Shown piece by piece: positions 43,062-51,763 of a stretch of DNA of 64,000 nt (the stretch's first letter is position 1; every line of letters begins with the position of its first letter). Source of the stretch: an uncultured Acidimicrobiales bacterium (GTDB taxonomy: Bacteria; Actinomycetota; Acidimicrobiia; Acidimicrobiales; SZUA-35). Made by a program: the position numbers and the translations under genes. The stretch covers positions 62,001 to 126,000 of the forward strand of contig CALAJQ010000012.1 of the NCBI GenBank assembly GCA_937922785.1, read 5' to 3'. The notes beneath the pieces were generated by a model that did no database searches, was not told the origin of the DNA, and worked only from the letters and a program-made list of their open reading frames with translations.

Positions 43062-43973
43062 GTGCGTGTTCTGAAAGCTTCTTTGGCCGTGTTGACGGTC
43101 GTCACTGGTATGACCATGTGGGCGAATCGATCGTTTTGGGTTGACGCGTACTCCGGCGACCGTGAACCCGCAGATCTAACAATCGGGGCGCTTGATTTAA
43201 GCTTCAGAGCTGACAGTTCAGGGCCGTCGCCGTTTCAGCTGGAAGAGGTCCCAGACACTAGACATAAGACACTTCCAGCCGTGGGGCTTGAGTCTGCGCC
43301 TGCCGCCAAAGTGACGGTTCAAGGTGGTGAAGCTGAGCTCAAGGGCCTGATCACCGGACCGGCTGGCCCACTGCCTGGTGCCGAAGTTGTGATTCAGCGA
43401 TTTACCAATGCCGGTGCGGCTGTAGTCCGAACCCAGACTAACGCCGAAGGCCGCTGGCGGGTCAAAGATGTTCAGGGTGGCCGCTTTCGAGTGCGAGCGT
43501 TCGTGCCAGGTCAGTTTGGATCCTCCGGATCAGAGGTCTTTTTCTTACAAGATGGCGAGTCCCGATCACACAATGTGAACCTAGCTGGACCAAGCGACGT
43601 GCCAATTGTGAAGGGTGTTCCCTTCGGTGAGGCCTTTGTTGGCGGCCAGGGAACTGCCATTGTCTTTGTGGCAAACCGGATAATCGATGCCGAAGGGCGA
43701 ACCCAACAAGTTCCTGCGGCGGGCCTGGACGTGACCTTGCTAGTTGATGGCGTCTCGGTCGTTCTTACTTCTTCACCGACCGCTGTCACTGACGTTCGCG
43801 GCTACGCCACGTTCAGCTTCAGCTGTACAGGCCCAACCACCGGACAGGCGATCGCCCAAATCAACGAGACAGGCCATGCCGTGTCGGTCACGCCATGTAT
43901 CGCCCCTCCTGAGCCAGAAACCGACCCAGATTCAGAAACCGACCCAGATTCAGAAAGCGAGCCCAACGAATGA
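43062..43973 (+). CDS. Exported protein with carboxypeptidase-regulatory-like domain
   Basis: 303-residue protein. Residues 5-22 are a hydrophobic signal or anchor. Residues about 90-170 form a carboxypeptidase-regulatory (beta-sandwich) module (GLITGPAGPLPGAEVVIQRF and TNAEGRWRVKDVQGGRFRVR). A second beta-rich domain follows (about 178-275, with a Cys pair). The end is an acidic tail with the repeat ETDPDS encoded by an 18-bp DNA repeat near 43917-43958. The start is GTG 43062 with GGAG just before it. Its stop overlaps the PBP1a start by 4 nt, so it is translated together with the penicillin-binding protein and likely works at the cell wall. Confidence 0.75.
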   Translation: MRVLKASLAVLTVVTGMTMWANRSFWVDAYSGDREPADLTIGALDLSFRADSSGPSPFQLEEVPDTRHKTLPAVGLESAPAAKVTVQGGEAELKGLITGPAGPLPGAEVVIQRFTNAGAAVVRTQTNAEGRWRVKDVQGGRFRVRAFVPGQFGSSGSEVFFLQDGESRSHNVNLAGPSDVPIVKGVPFGEAFVGGQGTAIVFVANRIIDAEGRTQQVPAAGLDVTLLVDGVSVVLTSSPTAVTDVRGYATFSFSCTGPTTGQAIAQINETGHAVSVTPCIAPPEPETDPDSETDPDSESEPNE

Positions 43974-46309
43974 ACCATCGCTTCGCTTCTCTAATTGAAA
44001 ACACGCTGCGCGTCGTTATGGCGTTTGTTCTTGCCGCGGTTGTTGTGCCTCCCGTTGCCGCCGTTGTTGGCGTTGCAACGCTGATGAAAGCCCCCCTGCC
44101 CGGTGACCTACCAGAAGAACGTCCACCGCTGACAGCCGTTCCATCGGTCGTGCTCGACGCTAACGGCGACGAGATCGGTGTCTTTCGAGGCTTCGACGTT
44201 TCCATTGAAACCACCGAGGACCAGATCCCTCAGGTGATGAAAGACGCAGTTGTTGCAATCGAGGACCGTCGTTTCTGGGAACACGACGGTGTCGACCTAG
44301 AAGGCATCGCTCGCGCCGCTCGAATTAACCTCGAGCTTGGTGAGGTTGAACAGGGCGGGTCGACCATTACTCAGCAATACATCAAGAACGTCTACCTCGA
44401 CGGTGAGCGGACAATAGAACGCAAGGCCCGTGAGGCCCTCCTGGCGACTGAGCTTGAAAACCGAATCACAAAAGAGGAAATTCTCTTCCGCTACCTCCAG
44501 ACCGTCTACTTCGGAGCTGGCGCGTATGGAGTTGGAGCGGCTTCGCAGAACTATTTCGGGAAGTCGGTTGAAGACCTGGACATCTCCGAAGCAGCGACCC
44601 TGGCGGGGCTTATTCAGGCCCCAACTCGGCTTTCGCCTCGCACCGACCCCGAGGCCGCTGAGGCTCGCCGCCGACTTGTCCTTCAGTCAATGTTGGACGA
44701 GGAATACATCACCGAGGTCGAGTACGAAACTCATGCTGCCCGGATCATTCGCCAGTACAACGAAGCCGGCCTGATAGCTAGTCCTAAGACTGTTATTGCA
44801 AAGCGGCCAGCAAAGGGTGGCTCAGAATTCCCATTCTTCGTTGACTGGATCGAGTCTGAGATGCTTGAGGCCTTTGGCGAGGATCTGCTTTACCGAGGTG
44901 GTCTGACTATCGAGACCACGATCGAACCATCGCTTCAACGCGAAGCAGAAGCTGCGGTAGCGGAGCGTTTAGGCGAAACCGAATATCCAATCGAAATGGC
45001 GGCCACGACCATTAACCCCAGCAATGGCCATGTTCTTGCCATGGTCGGCGGTCGAGACTACAAGTTCTCACAGGTCAATCTCGCCCTTGGTGGCTCCACC
45101 GGATTCCAGCCTGGCTCTTCGTTTAAGCCGATCGTGTTGGCGACTGCCTTTAGTCAAGGCATCGGGCCTGATGCGGTGTACCGAGCACCGGCTCAGTGGC
45201 GGGCACCCGGTTGCGGCGGAAGCTGCGTCATTGGCAACTACGACGGTCGTGGTCGAGGCAGCCTGACGCTTCGAGATGGACTTCGCCTTTCGGTTAACAC
45301 TCTTTTTGCGAACCTCATCAACGACGTCACTGTGCCAGCCACCGTCGAAATGGCCCGCAGCCTGGGTCTCTCCCGAGTAGACCCCGACTTCAAGTACGGC
45401 ATCAGTTTTTCTCTTGGCGTTGCAGAGACCTCGCCTCTAGAGATGGCGTCGGCCTATGGCACCTTTGCAAACCGTGGCGTCCAAGTGAAGCCAACTGGAA
45501 TAGCTCTGGTGACAGCACCCGATGGGAATGTCCTTCTTGATAACCGGGCACCTGCTGGTCAGCGAGTGCTGGACGAAGCAGTGGCCGACACCCTGGCCGA
45601 TGTGATGCAGGTCGTTGTCACCGATGGAACCGGCAAGCGTGCCGCAGTAGAAGATCATGTTGTAGCAGGCAAGACTGGCACCGCCCAGGCCTACCGAGCG
45701 GCGTGGTTCGTGGGCTTCACGCCTAACCTCGCAACAGCGGTCTGGATGGGACATGCCGACCGCAGCGCATCGCTCTATAACGTGAACGGCGTCGGCAAAG
45801 TAACCGGCGGATCGCACCCAGCAATGGCGTTCTCGCGAATCATGACTAAGGCGCTGCAAGGCGTCACACCAGCGGAGTTTCCTGAGCCGGGGCCGCTACC
45901 CAAACCTGTGATCGATGCTGAGACCGGCAAGATTGTGGGCCGTCGCCAAGATCAAACCCTAATCGGCGACCGCAATCGTCGAGGACAGCTTCCTAGCGAC
46001 TGTGGCGGGCCATGCGAGGTAGAGCTGCTTCCTAGCCCACCGCTTTCGTCCCCACCGATCACTCCACCGCCCTCTGACCCTCCCACCGGCTCTCCTGCTG
46101 TGCCGCCAGCAGTTCCGCCGGTCGATCCAACCGATCCAGATGCTCCGACTACCTCGTCCCCGCCCAAGGACGACCCGGACGACCCGGACACTACTGAGTC
46201 TCCAACATCTGGCCCTGAACCTTCAAAGCCTCCAACTACCGAAACCCCGACAACTGAACCCGCTTCCAGTCCCGACACTCCATCGGGGTCTGAAGGAGAA
46301 GACCAATGA
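43970..46309 (+). CDS. Class A penicillin-binding protein (PBP1a-like)
   Basis: Bifunctional peptidoglycan synthase of 779 residues. One N-terminal membrane anchor (13-38) is followed by a GT51 glycosyltransferase with catalytic E98 (AIEDRRFWEHDGVDLEGIAR) and GGSTITQQYIKN. The transpeptidase motifs follow: SSFK (S383, K386), SVN (441-443) and KTGT (568-571). The tail from about 690 is Pro/Ser/Thr/Asp-rich, as in actinobacterial PonA proteins. It is encoded in an operon with the carboxypeptidase-regulatory-like gene before it and the inactive trypsin-like gene after it, both overlapping by 4 nt. Confidence 0.95.
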   Translation: MNHRFASLIENTLRVVMAFVLAAVVVPPVAAVVGVATLMKAPLPGDLPEERPPLTAVPSVVLDANGDEIGVFRGFDVSIETTEDQIPQVMKDAVVAIEDRRFWEHDGVDLEGIARAARINLELGEVEQGGSTITQQYIKNVYLDGERTIERKAREALLATELENRITKEEILFRYLQTVYFGAGAYGVGAASQNYFGKSVEDLDISEAATLAGLIQAPTRLSPRTDPEAAEARRRLVLQSMLDEEYITEVEYETHAARIIRQYNEAGLIASPKTVIAKRPAKGGSEFPFFVDWIESEMLEAFGEDLLYRGGLTIETTIEPSLQREAEAAVAERLGETEYPIEMAATTINPSNGHVLAMVGGRDYKFSQVNLALGGSTGFQPGSSFKPIVLATAFSQGIGPDAVYRAPAQWRAPGCGGSCVIGNYDGRGRGSLTLRDGLRLSVNTLFANLINDVTVPATVEMARSLGLSRVDPDFKYGISFSLGVAETSPLEMASAYGTFANRGVQVKPTGIALVTAPDGNVLLDNRAPAGQRVLDEAVADTLADVMQVVVTDGTGKRAAVEDHVVAGKTGTAQAYRAAWFVGFTPNLATAVWMGHADRSASLYNVNGVGKVTGGSHPAMAFSRIMTKALQGVTPAEFPEPGPLPKPVIDAETGKIVGRRQDQTLIGDRNRRGQLPSDCGGPCEVELLPSPPLSSPPITPPPSDPPTGSPAVPPAVPPVDPTDPDAPTTSSPPKDDPDDPDTTESPTSGPEPSKPPTTETPTTEPASSPDTPSGSEGEDQ

Positions 46310-47523
46310 CAGCTATTACAAAGCCAGCGCCAAAGCCTTCCCACCGTCGCAACGACGATGATTCTGAAGTGACCGTGGTGTCTTCTGTTGACTCTCCCAA
46401 ACCAAAGCGCGAGCTGTTCGTCGCAAAGCTGGCAAGCAACGTCTCGACGAAGGTGACCGACTATGCAAGGTCACGTCGACTTGAGCGCCAAGGGTTTCTA
46501 CCGTTGGCTCCAGGTCGGCTTAAGGTCCGCCACCGGATTCTTCCTCGAACGGTTATTGGCATCTCGTTGATGTTGTTGTGCATCGGGCTTGGTGCAGCGT
46601 TCTCGGGTGCGGGTTTCTATGCGTACTACGACAACCGCTTGGCCGAGAACGAAGAAGAGGTAGCCCGTTTCGTGGACGGCTTCGACCGCCAGTTCACCGA
46701 GGCTTCAGGTGCTTTGGATGAGTTGCGTTCAGAATCAATCACACAGATTCGCCGCGAGCTGGTTCCGCTAGGGGAGTTCGTTACTGATCAGAACGGTGTG
46801 GTTTCGCTGCCTCAGACCGCTGGCGACTCTGTATATCTGTTGTCATCGTCGAATGAGGCCGGGGAAAAGGTACTGGGTGCTGCGTTCGCAGTGGCCCAAC
46901 TAGATGGCGGAACCGCTTTGCTAACTAGCTACAGCAACGTAGCTGCTTCGGTTACTACGCCAAGCCCCGACATCGTCCTAACCAAGGGTGATACAGAGAT
47001 CACCGCAAACCTTTGGGCCTGGGACGAAGACTACGACATAGCTCTAATAACCGTGTCGGAGGCGATCCCAACGTTGCCTTTGGCTGATCCGTCAACTCAA
47101 CTAGCGACCGTTGGTGGGCGCGTCTTTGCAGTCTCTGGCTACGGAGGCCAGGGCGCAACGGCATCTCCCGGTGTCTTGCTTGATCTTTCAGCACAAGGTC
47201 TGCAGCACACTGCGGCCATGGGATCGATGTTTGTGGGTGGACCACTCTTGAACTCACAAGGGCTAGTGGTCGGCGTTGCCTCGCTCAACTACAACCCGCT
47301 CAACATCGACACCGGCGACGTTCGCCACGCCCCTGATGTTCAGGCTGTGTGTGAACGGATCCTGAGCTGTGCTGACGATCTCACTGAGGAACCGATCGCT
47401 CCAGTTGCTGAAGCTGATGAAACCGAAGGCGAAGACGAGGACGTTCTCCTTGACGAATCCGCGCCTGATGAGGCTGAGTCTGGAGTAACTGAGTCAGGCG
47501 AAGACGGTTCAGACGAGAACTAG
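46306..47523 (+). CDS. Membrane-anchored trypsin-like protein, catalytic residues lost
   Basis: 405 residues with a cytoplasmic basic N-terminus, one membrane segment (about 82-106), a short helical stalk, a chymotrypsin-fold domain (about 160-345) and an acidic Glu/Asp tail. The fold is recognised from DIALITV (D244) and GGPLLNSQGLVVGVAS. The HtrA-type His in TNAHVV is replaced (TSYSNV, S210), and GNSGGP reads MFVGGP (V310 instead of Ser), so two of three triad residues are missing. It is probably a scaffold or sensor rather than a protease. It follows PBP1a with a 4-nt overlap and ends in a 4-bp overlap with the BrkB gene. Confidence 0.75.
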   Translation: MTAITKPAPKPSHRRNDDDSEVTVVSSVDSPKPKRELFVAKLASNVSTKVTDYARSRRLERQGFLPLAPGRLKVRHRILPRTVIGISLMLLCIGLGAAFSGAGFYAYYDNRLAENEEEVARFVDGFDRQFTEASGALDELRSESITQIRRELVPLGEFVTDQNGVVSLPQTAGDSVYLLSSSNEAGEKVLGAAFAVAQLDGGTALLTSYSNVAASVTTPSPDIVLTKGDTEITANLWAWDEDYDIALITVSEAIPTLPLADPSTQLATVGGRVFAVSGYGGQGATASPGVLLDLSAQGLQHTAAMGSMFVGGPLLNSQGLVVGVASLNYNPLNIDTGDVRHAPDVQAVCERILSCADDLTEEPIAPVAEADETEGEDEDVLLDESAPDEAESGVTESGEDGSDEN

Positions 47524-48530
47524 TCGCCTCGGCCCAAGAAGAACAAGGCGGCCACGCCGGCAATCGCCTTTCCGAAAGGAATCGGTTCGGTGGTCTTTGG
47601 CACCGCCGTTGATGCGCCCTTTGCCTGCAGACGTAAGTGCTCGTTCGCAAGAGCGTCAGCTCGTTCTTCGGTACCTTCGATAACGGCGTTGACCTCAGCT
47701 CCCATGATCACCGCAATTGCGGTAAGCATCAGGAAGATCATCAGAACTGCGATTGTCCCGAGCAACCCATAGCTTGGTGGCAGTCCACCCGCTGAGTTCA
47801 CGTAGTAACTCAGGCCGAAAGCAAACAGCCCAAACAAGATCGTGCCGACCAGAGAGCCGACATTCAGCCACGGTGTTCTCGGCTTTGAGTCCGGGGCATA
47901 ACGGTAGAGGACCGTGAGCGCTCCCATAAACAGCAAGACGACTAGCGGGATTCGGCCAATGTTGACGGCCAGCTCGGCTCCACTACCCAAATTCGCTCTG
48001 TCCAGCAAAACCGGAATTACACCAAGAGCTCCAACTAGAACTCCAACCAAGATCACAGCACCCAATGTCAAGAGGTAGCTAAGACCTCGAACCTGCCAGC
48101 CTTTGCGGGTGTCACTTTCTACGGTGTCATAAGCAACGCCGACGGTCAGCATCAACTTTGACAGTGCGCCAGATGATGACCAAAGCGCCAACAAGATGCC
48201 CGTAACTAGCGTCGTAACACCCGAAGCGCCCTTGGAGGCCTCAACGATATCGGTCAGCTGTCCGCCGACGAAGTCCGCAGTTTTCTGGTCGAGGTTGGCC
48301 GAAAGAGACTCTATGTTGGCCGCCAGTTGGGCTTCATCGGCAACGATTCCATACATGGTGATCATCGCAACAAGCAGTGGTACTAATGCCAGTAGTCCAA
48401 AGAACGCAATGCCCGCAGCAGTGACCAGGACGTTGTGAGACTTGAAGCGGGCTAGGGCGGCCTTTGCAATGGGCACGAACCCACCGTTGGGCGCGGTTGT
48501 GACGTTGGGATCGGCAGCTGTAGCGGTCAT
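47520..48530 (-). CDS. YihY/BrkB-family inner-membrane protein
   Basis: 336-residue polytopic protein with about six membrane segments. Family motifs: FKSHNVLVTAAGIAFFGLLALVP, LALWSSSGALSKLMLTVGVAYD and PPSYGLLGTIAVLMIFLML. The family is widespread but its function is poorly defined; RNase BN was an early mistaken name. The first gene of the pair is the 62-residue membrane protein, whose stop overlaps the start here (ATGA). Its 3' end overlaps the convergent trypsin-like gene at CTAG. Confidence 0.88.
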   Translation of the reverse strand: MTATAADPNVTTAPNGGFVPIAKAALARFKSHNVLVTAAGIAFFGLLALVPLLVAMITMYGIVADEAQLAANIESLSANLDQKTADFVGGQLTDIVEASKGASGVTTLVTGILLALWSSSGALSKLMLTVGVAYDTVESDTRKGWQVRGLSYLLTLGAVILVGVLVGALGVIPVLLDRANLGSGAELAVNIGRIPLVVLLFMGALTVLYRYAPDSKPRTPWLNVGSLVGTILFGLFAFGLSYYVNSAGGLPPSYGLLGTIAVLMIFLMLTAIAVIMGAEVNAVIEGTEERADALANEHLRLQAKGASTAVPKTTEPIPFGKAIAGVAALFFLGRGD

Positions 48531-48715
48531 GACAAGTCGTAGTCAGTGATGTGGGCGCCCGTTCGATCTCGGGTGCTTGACTCACTGTCGATATCTACTT
48601 CAATCTGCTGAGGCTTGAATTTTGGCTGAGAGAAATTGAGCCTGTCGATGACAACAGCAATGAGTCCGAGAACAATTGCGGCTCCTAGCATCAACAAAAG
48701 TGAGGTGGCGTCCAT
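48527..48715 (-). CDS. Small single-pass membrane protein
   Basis: 62 residues: one hydrophobic helix (about 5-24, SLLLMLGAAIVLGLIAVVID) and a polar tail with DIDSESSTRDRTGAHITDYD. I recognise no family. The 4-nt overlap with the BrkB-type gene makes it a real coupled gene and a possible small partner subunit. It is too short for many gene finders. Confidence 0.6.
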   Translation of the reverse strand: MDATSLLLMLGAAIVLGLIAVVIDRLNFSQPKFKPQQIEVDIDSESSTRDRTGAHITDYDLS

Positions 48716-48729
48716 GCCTAGAGGTTATC

Positions 48730-49695
48730 TCAGCTGCGGCGAATGACCAGCGTGGCGCTTGAAGAGGCATAGTCGGCCCAGCGTCGCTTGTATTCCATGT
48801 CCATTCCTAAATCATAGGTATGAACCCCAGCTGCGGTAGTCAGGCGCTGGATCTCGTGGAGTTGAAGAAGGTGGCCCAGTGAGAGGCTTTGCACCTCTTG
48901 TGCATAGCTCAACTGAAGTCCGCGGTATTGACCGTTGCGTATGCCGCCGAATATGAACCCAACATCGGCGCCGTCCATCGTGGCAATGGTGGCCTCAAGC
49001 CGGGAGCGAGTTCCCAAGCGGTCGATCATTTCTCGATAAAAGGCGCTCATAGAGGGGCTGGTTATGCCGTCGTCGTCTTGACCCTTCCAGCTGCGAGCCT
49101 CGATTTTTAGCATCCTGTCGAACAACCCGGCGTGGTCGGTCACTGTCTCATAAACCAGGCCATGGTCATCCGCCAACTCCCGAGCCTTACGCAACTGATT
49201 CCTGAAACGCCGGGTCCGCCGCTCCCACCAAGGCGCGGCGCCTTCACTGAGGTCTGCCAGTTGGCGAGTAATTCCTTCGCCCAACGAGACTGTGCCTAGG
49301 TATTCCAGCCGAGCAGCGAGACTCAGAATCAGTTCCCGGTCGAAAGGGATTGCCGGCAAAACGGCGTGGGACCAGTCTCGATCAAGGGCCAGGATGTCTA
49401 TTGCCGAGACCAAAACGTCAAAGTGGGTTGCTCCTATGGCTGGCGAAGCGAAGCCCCACAATGGCTCAAGGCCGCCGATGACGGTTGCTTCGGGCGTCTC
49501 ATATCGGGCGAGTAGAGCCATACCGTCATTGGGATCGCCTAACAGGATCGCTTCTGCTTCCGGAGCGAATGCCCTGTGCACAGGGAACAGCCAATCGGGC
49601 CCTGAACACCAAGGGTCGGTGTGTGGCGAAGCGTCGGCCAAAGCCTCTAGCTCCATCCAGTAAGGCTCCAGTTCGTCCAAGTTCCAACGGTGCAT
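48730..49695 (-). CDS. FemAB/BioF2-like GNAT acyltransferase
   Basis: 321-residue cytoplasmic protein with the double-GNAT look of FemX/BioF2-domain proteins: WWERRTRRFRNQLRKARELA, IEARSWKGQDDDGI and YDLGMDMEYKRRWADYASSS near the end. Members of this superfamily add amino acids or acyl groups to cell-surface precursors and are often encoded in polysaccharide clusters. The ATG at 49695 sits 2 nt after the stop of the polytopic protein gene. An upstream extension of 17 codons was dropped because it overlaps that gene. Substrate unknown. Confidence 0.75.
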   Translation of the reverse strand: MHRWNLDELEPYWMELEALADASPHTDPWCSGPDWLFPVHRAFAPEAEAILLGDPNDGMALLARYETPEATVIGGLEPLWGFASPAIGATHFDVLVSAIDILALDRDWSHAVLPAIPFDRELILSLAARLEYLGTVSLGEGITRQLADLSEGAAPWWERRTRRFRNQLRKARELADDHGLVYETVTDHAGLFDRMLKIEARSWKGQDDDGITSPSMSAFYREMIDRLGTRSRLEATIATMDGADVGFIFGGIRNGQYRGLQLSYAQEVQSLSLGHLLQLHEIQRLTTAAGVHTYDLGMDMEYKRRWADYASSSATLVIRRS

Positions 49696-49697
49696 TG

Positions 49698-50597
49698 TTA
49701 GGCGTTTGCCCGGGCCGGCTGGGCGCGGGTCCGACTCCACAACCACATCTGACCGAGATACACGATTGCTGCGTAGAACTCGATCGCTGTGATCAGCGGA
49801 TCGGCTTCTGTGGCTCTGATTATCGGATAGGCAACAATCAGACCAGGGACTACCCAGACGGCAACGATGAGCGAGAACCGTGCTTGACCTGCCAGAGCAA
49901 GCGCTCCGACCAAGTTGATTGCGCTGATCGTCGTGGTGGCAGCGATAGCAGAATAGGTAGCTCGTTCAAGTAGCTCTCCGTCGCCAGCTAGGCCCTCGAA
50001 CACCCACGGACTAACAAGTGCCGCAAACCCTGCAGCAAACAATGCGGCAATCAACCCAGCCGGGATAATCCACAAAGCGGGTAGGGAAAACCAGTTGCGG
50101 ACGACAATGGCGCGTGCGATCCGGGGGGCGAAGCTCTGGACCAGCTGATAAGGCAGGCGATAGAGCGCTGTCACAAAGAACACTGCAGCGACCATGTCAT
50201 CGGGTCGGGAGTTGTAGGCCAAAGTTGTAAGAGACAACACCAGTGCGATGCTTCCAAGCACGCCTACGAGGGTGACCACCTTGTGAGTATCTGTTCGTCG
50301 ATCCTCTGTAGCCATGGGCCCGTCATCGACTGTAGCCAGGGCGCCTGCTACCGCACGCCCGCGCTCAGATCCTGTGGCGACGGCTCCGATTGTGAGACAT
50401 ATCGCCAGCATCTGTGCGAGTAGTACGAATTGCGAGTCGCTCAAGAGCCTCTGAGCTACCAGCAAGGTAGTGAACAGCACGACTCCACGTGCGATACCCA
50501 GGCGAGGCTCAGCGCTCAACCAGCCTTCTACCCCACGCTTAAACGGCCAACCAGAAGGCCAACCAGAAATTGGTTTAGCTAGTACCGATCGCGCCAT
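49698..50597 (-). CDS. Polytopic membrane protein, short paralogue of the gene at 51764
   Basis: 299 residues with about eight hydrophobic segments and no catalytic motif. The C-terminal half aligns by eye with the 399-residue protein encoded at 51764-52951 (YRLPYQLVQSFAPRIARAI versus YRAPYQVIQSMVPKLAAEF; LVGDGD/LAGDGE followed by a conserved helix). It lacks about 100 residues of the middle of that protein. Both sit next to GT2 genes, as flippases of the MOP type do; the flippase role is inferred. A Trp-rich amphipathic N-terminus (residues 10-25) precedes the first helix. Confidence 0.7.
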   Translation of the reverse strand: MARSVLAKPISGWPSGWPFKRGVEGWLSAEPRLGIARGVVLFTTLLVAQRLLSDSQFVLLAQMLAICLTIGAVATGSERGRAVAGALATVDDGPMATEDRRTDTHKVVTLVGVLGSIALVLSLTTLAYNSRPDDMVAAVFFVTALYRLPYQLVQSFAPRIARAIVVRNWFSLPALWIIPAGLIAALFAAGFAALVSPWVFEGLAGDGELLERATYSAIAATTTISAINLVGALALAGQARFSLIVAVWVVPGLIVAYPIIRATEADPLITAIEFYAAIVYLGQMWLWSRTRAQPARANA

Positions 50598-50657
50598 GCC
50601 TTTAGGTTATTGGTCGGCGGGGTTATTGGCCGCCCGGGCCGTCTGCTTGCCGAGCCG

Positions 50658-51686
50658 CTATCTGTTGGCGGCCGCAACGTCGGACTGTCGCCGAGCCGGC
50701 GGCGCCAAGTCTGGTTCGCCTTCGTAATGCGACGGAGCAATCTGGGTTTGAAGTTCGAGGCGGCGAACGCGCTCGAAGACCCGTTGGCTGATCATCCTGT
50801 GTGAGGAAATCAGATCGGCAATGATGGCCAAGACCATCACCTGGAACCCGGCGATGGCAAAGATTGCGCCCACAATGATCGACTGGAGGTGGCCAGAGCG
50901 GTCGCCGTTGGCGATCCAGTCCCAGAGAAAGGGAATAAAGGCAACACCGGAAAGCCCGAACAGAACCACGGCTATTGTGCCAAAGAACTTCAGAGGCTCA
51001 TAGGCGGCAAACACACGGCCAATTGTGAACATGTTGCGGCGGATGTACCCCCACATTGACCCAAAGAGTCTGGACTCCCTGGTCTTTGCATTGGTACGAA
51101 TTGGCACCGACACGATGGCGGCGTTCATACGGCCGGCTTGGATAATCGACTCGATGGTGTAGGTGTACTGATTCACTACAGCTAACTGAATGGCGGCCTC
51201 GCGGCTGTAGGCACGGAATCCCGTTGTTGCGTCTGGTACATCGGTGCCTGACGCCTTTCGGACCACCCAGCTGCCTAGTAGTTGAAGTCGAATCTTCAGC
51301 GGCGAGAATTCGTCGTGTCCTTTAACGTCACGACTACCCGTGACAAGGTCGGCCTGACCGTTGAGAATGGGCGTAACAAGGTCTGCCATGCAGCTGGCGT
51401 CGTACTGGTTGTCTGCGTCGGTGTTGACTATTACGTCGGCGCCAAGCTTCAGACAGGCGTCTAGGCCGGACTGAAAAGCAGCGGCGAGGCCTTGGTTTTG
51501 CGGCAGTTTGATGATGTGGTCAACACCGCTAGCGCGGGCAACCTCGAGTGTCGAGTCCGACGATCCGTCATCGATGATCAGCCATTCAACTTCGGAGAAT
51601 CCGGCCATCGCTCGAGGTAAGTCGGCCAGTGTCGGGGCCAGTTGCTCCTCTTCGTTGAAGCACGGGATCTGGATAATCAACTTCAC
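50658..51686 (-). CDS. GT2 glycosyltransferase (dolichol-phosphate-mannose synthase-like)
   Basis: 342 residues: GT-A domain (1-215) with IQIPCFNEEEQLAPTLADLP, the metal-binding NTDADNQY, and DATTGFRAYSREAAIQL, then two membrane helices (about 230-252 and 270-292) and a cytoplasmic tail. This is the layout of polyprenyl-phosphate sugar transferases. Together with the GT2 at 57023 it could supply lipid-linked sugar to the cluster. There are 60 bp between its stop and the short paralogue start. The nucleotide-sugar donor is unknown. Confidence 0.9.
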   Translation of the reverse strand: MKLIIQIPCFNEEEQLAPTLADLPRAMAGFSEVEWLIIDDGSSDSTLEVARASGVDHIIKLPQNQGLAAAFQSGLDACLKLGADVIVNTDADNQYDASCMADLVTPILNGQADLVTGSRDVKGHDEFSPLKIRLQLLGSWVVRKASGTDVPDATTGFRAYSREAAIQLAVVNQYTYTIESIIQAGRMNAAIVSVPIRTNAKTRESRLFGSMWGYIRRNMFTIGRVFAAYEPLKFFGTIAVVLFGLSGVAFIPFLWDWIANGDRSGHLQSIIVGAIFAIAGFQVMVLAIIADLISSHRMISQRVFERVRRLELQTQIAPSHYEGEPDLAPPARRQSDVAAANR

Positions 51687-51763
51687 TGAAAGAGGCTAGC
51701 CCGACTCACAATCCCAAACGGGTAAAGTCTCCGACAGTCGGCTGTGGCCGGCAGAGCCGAACC

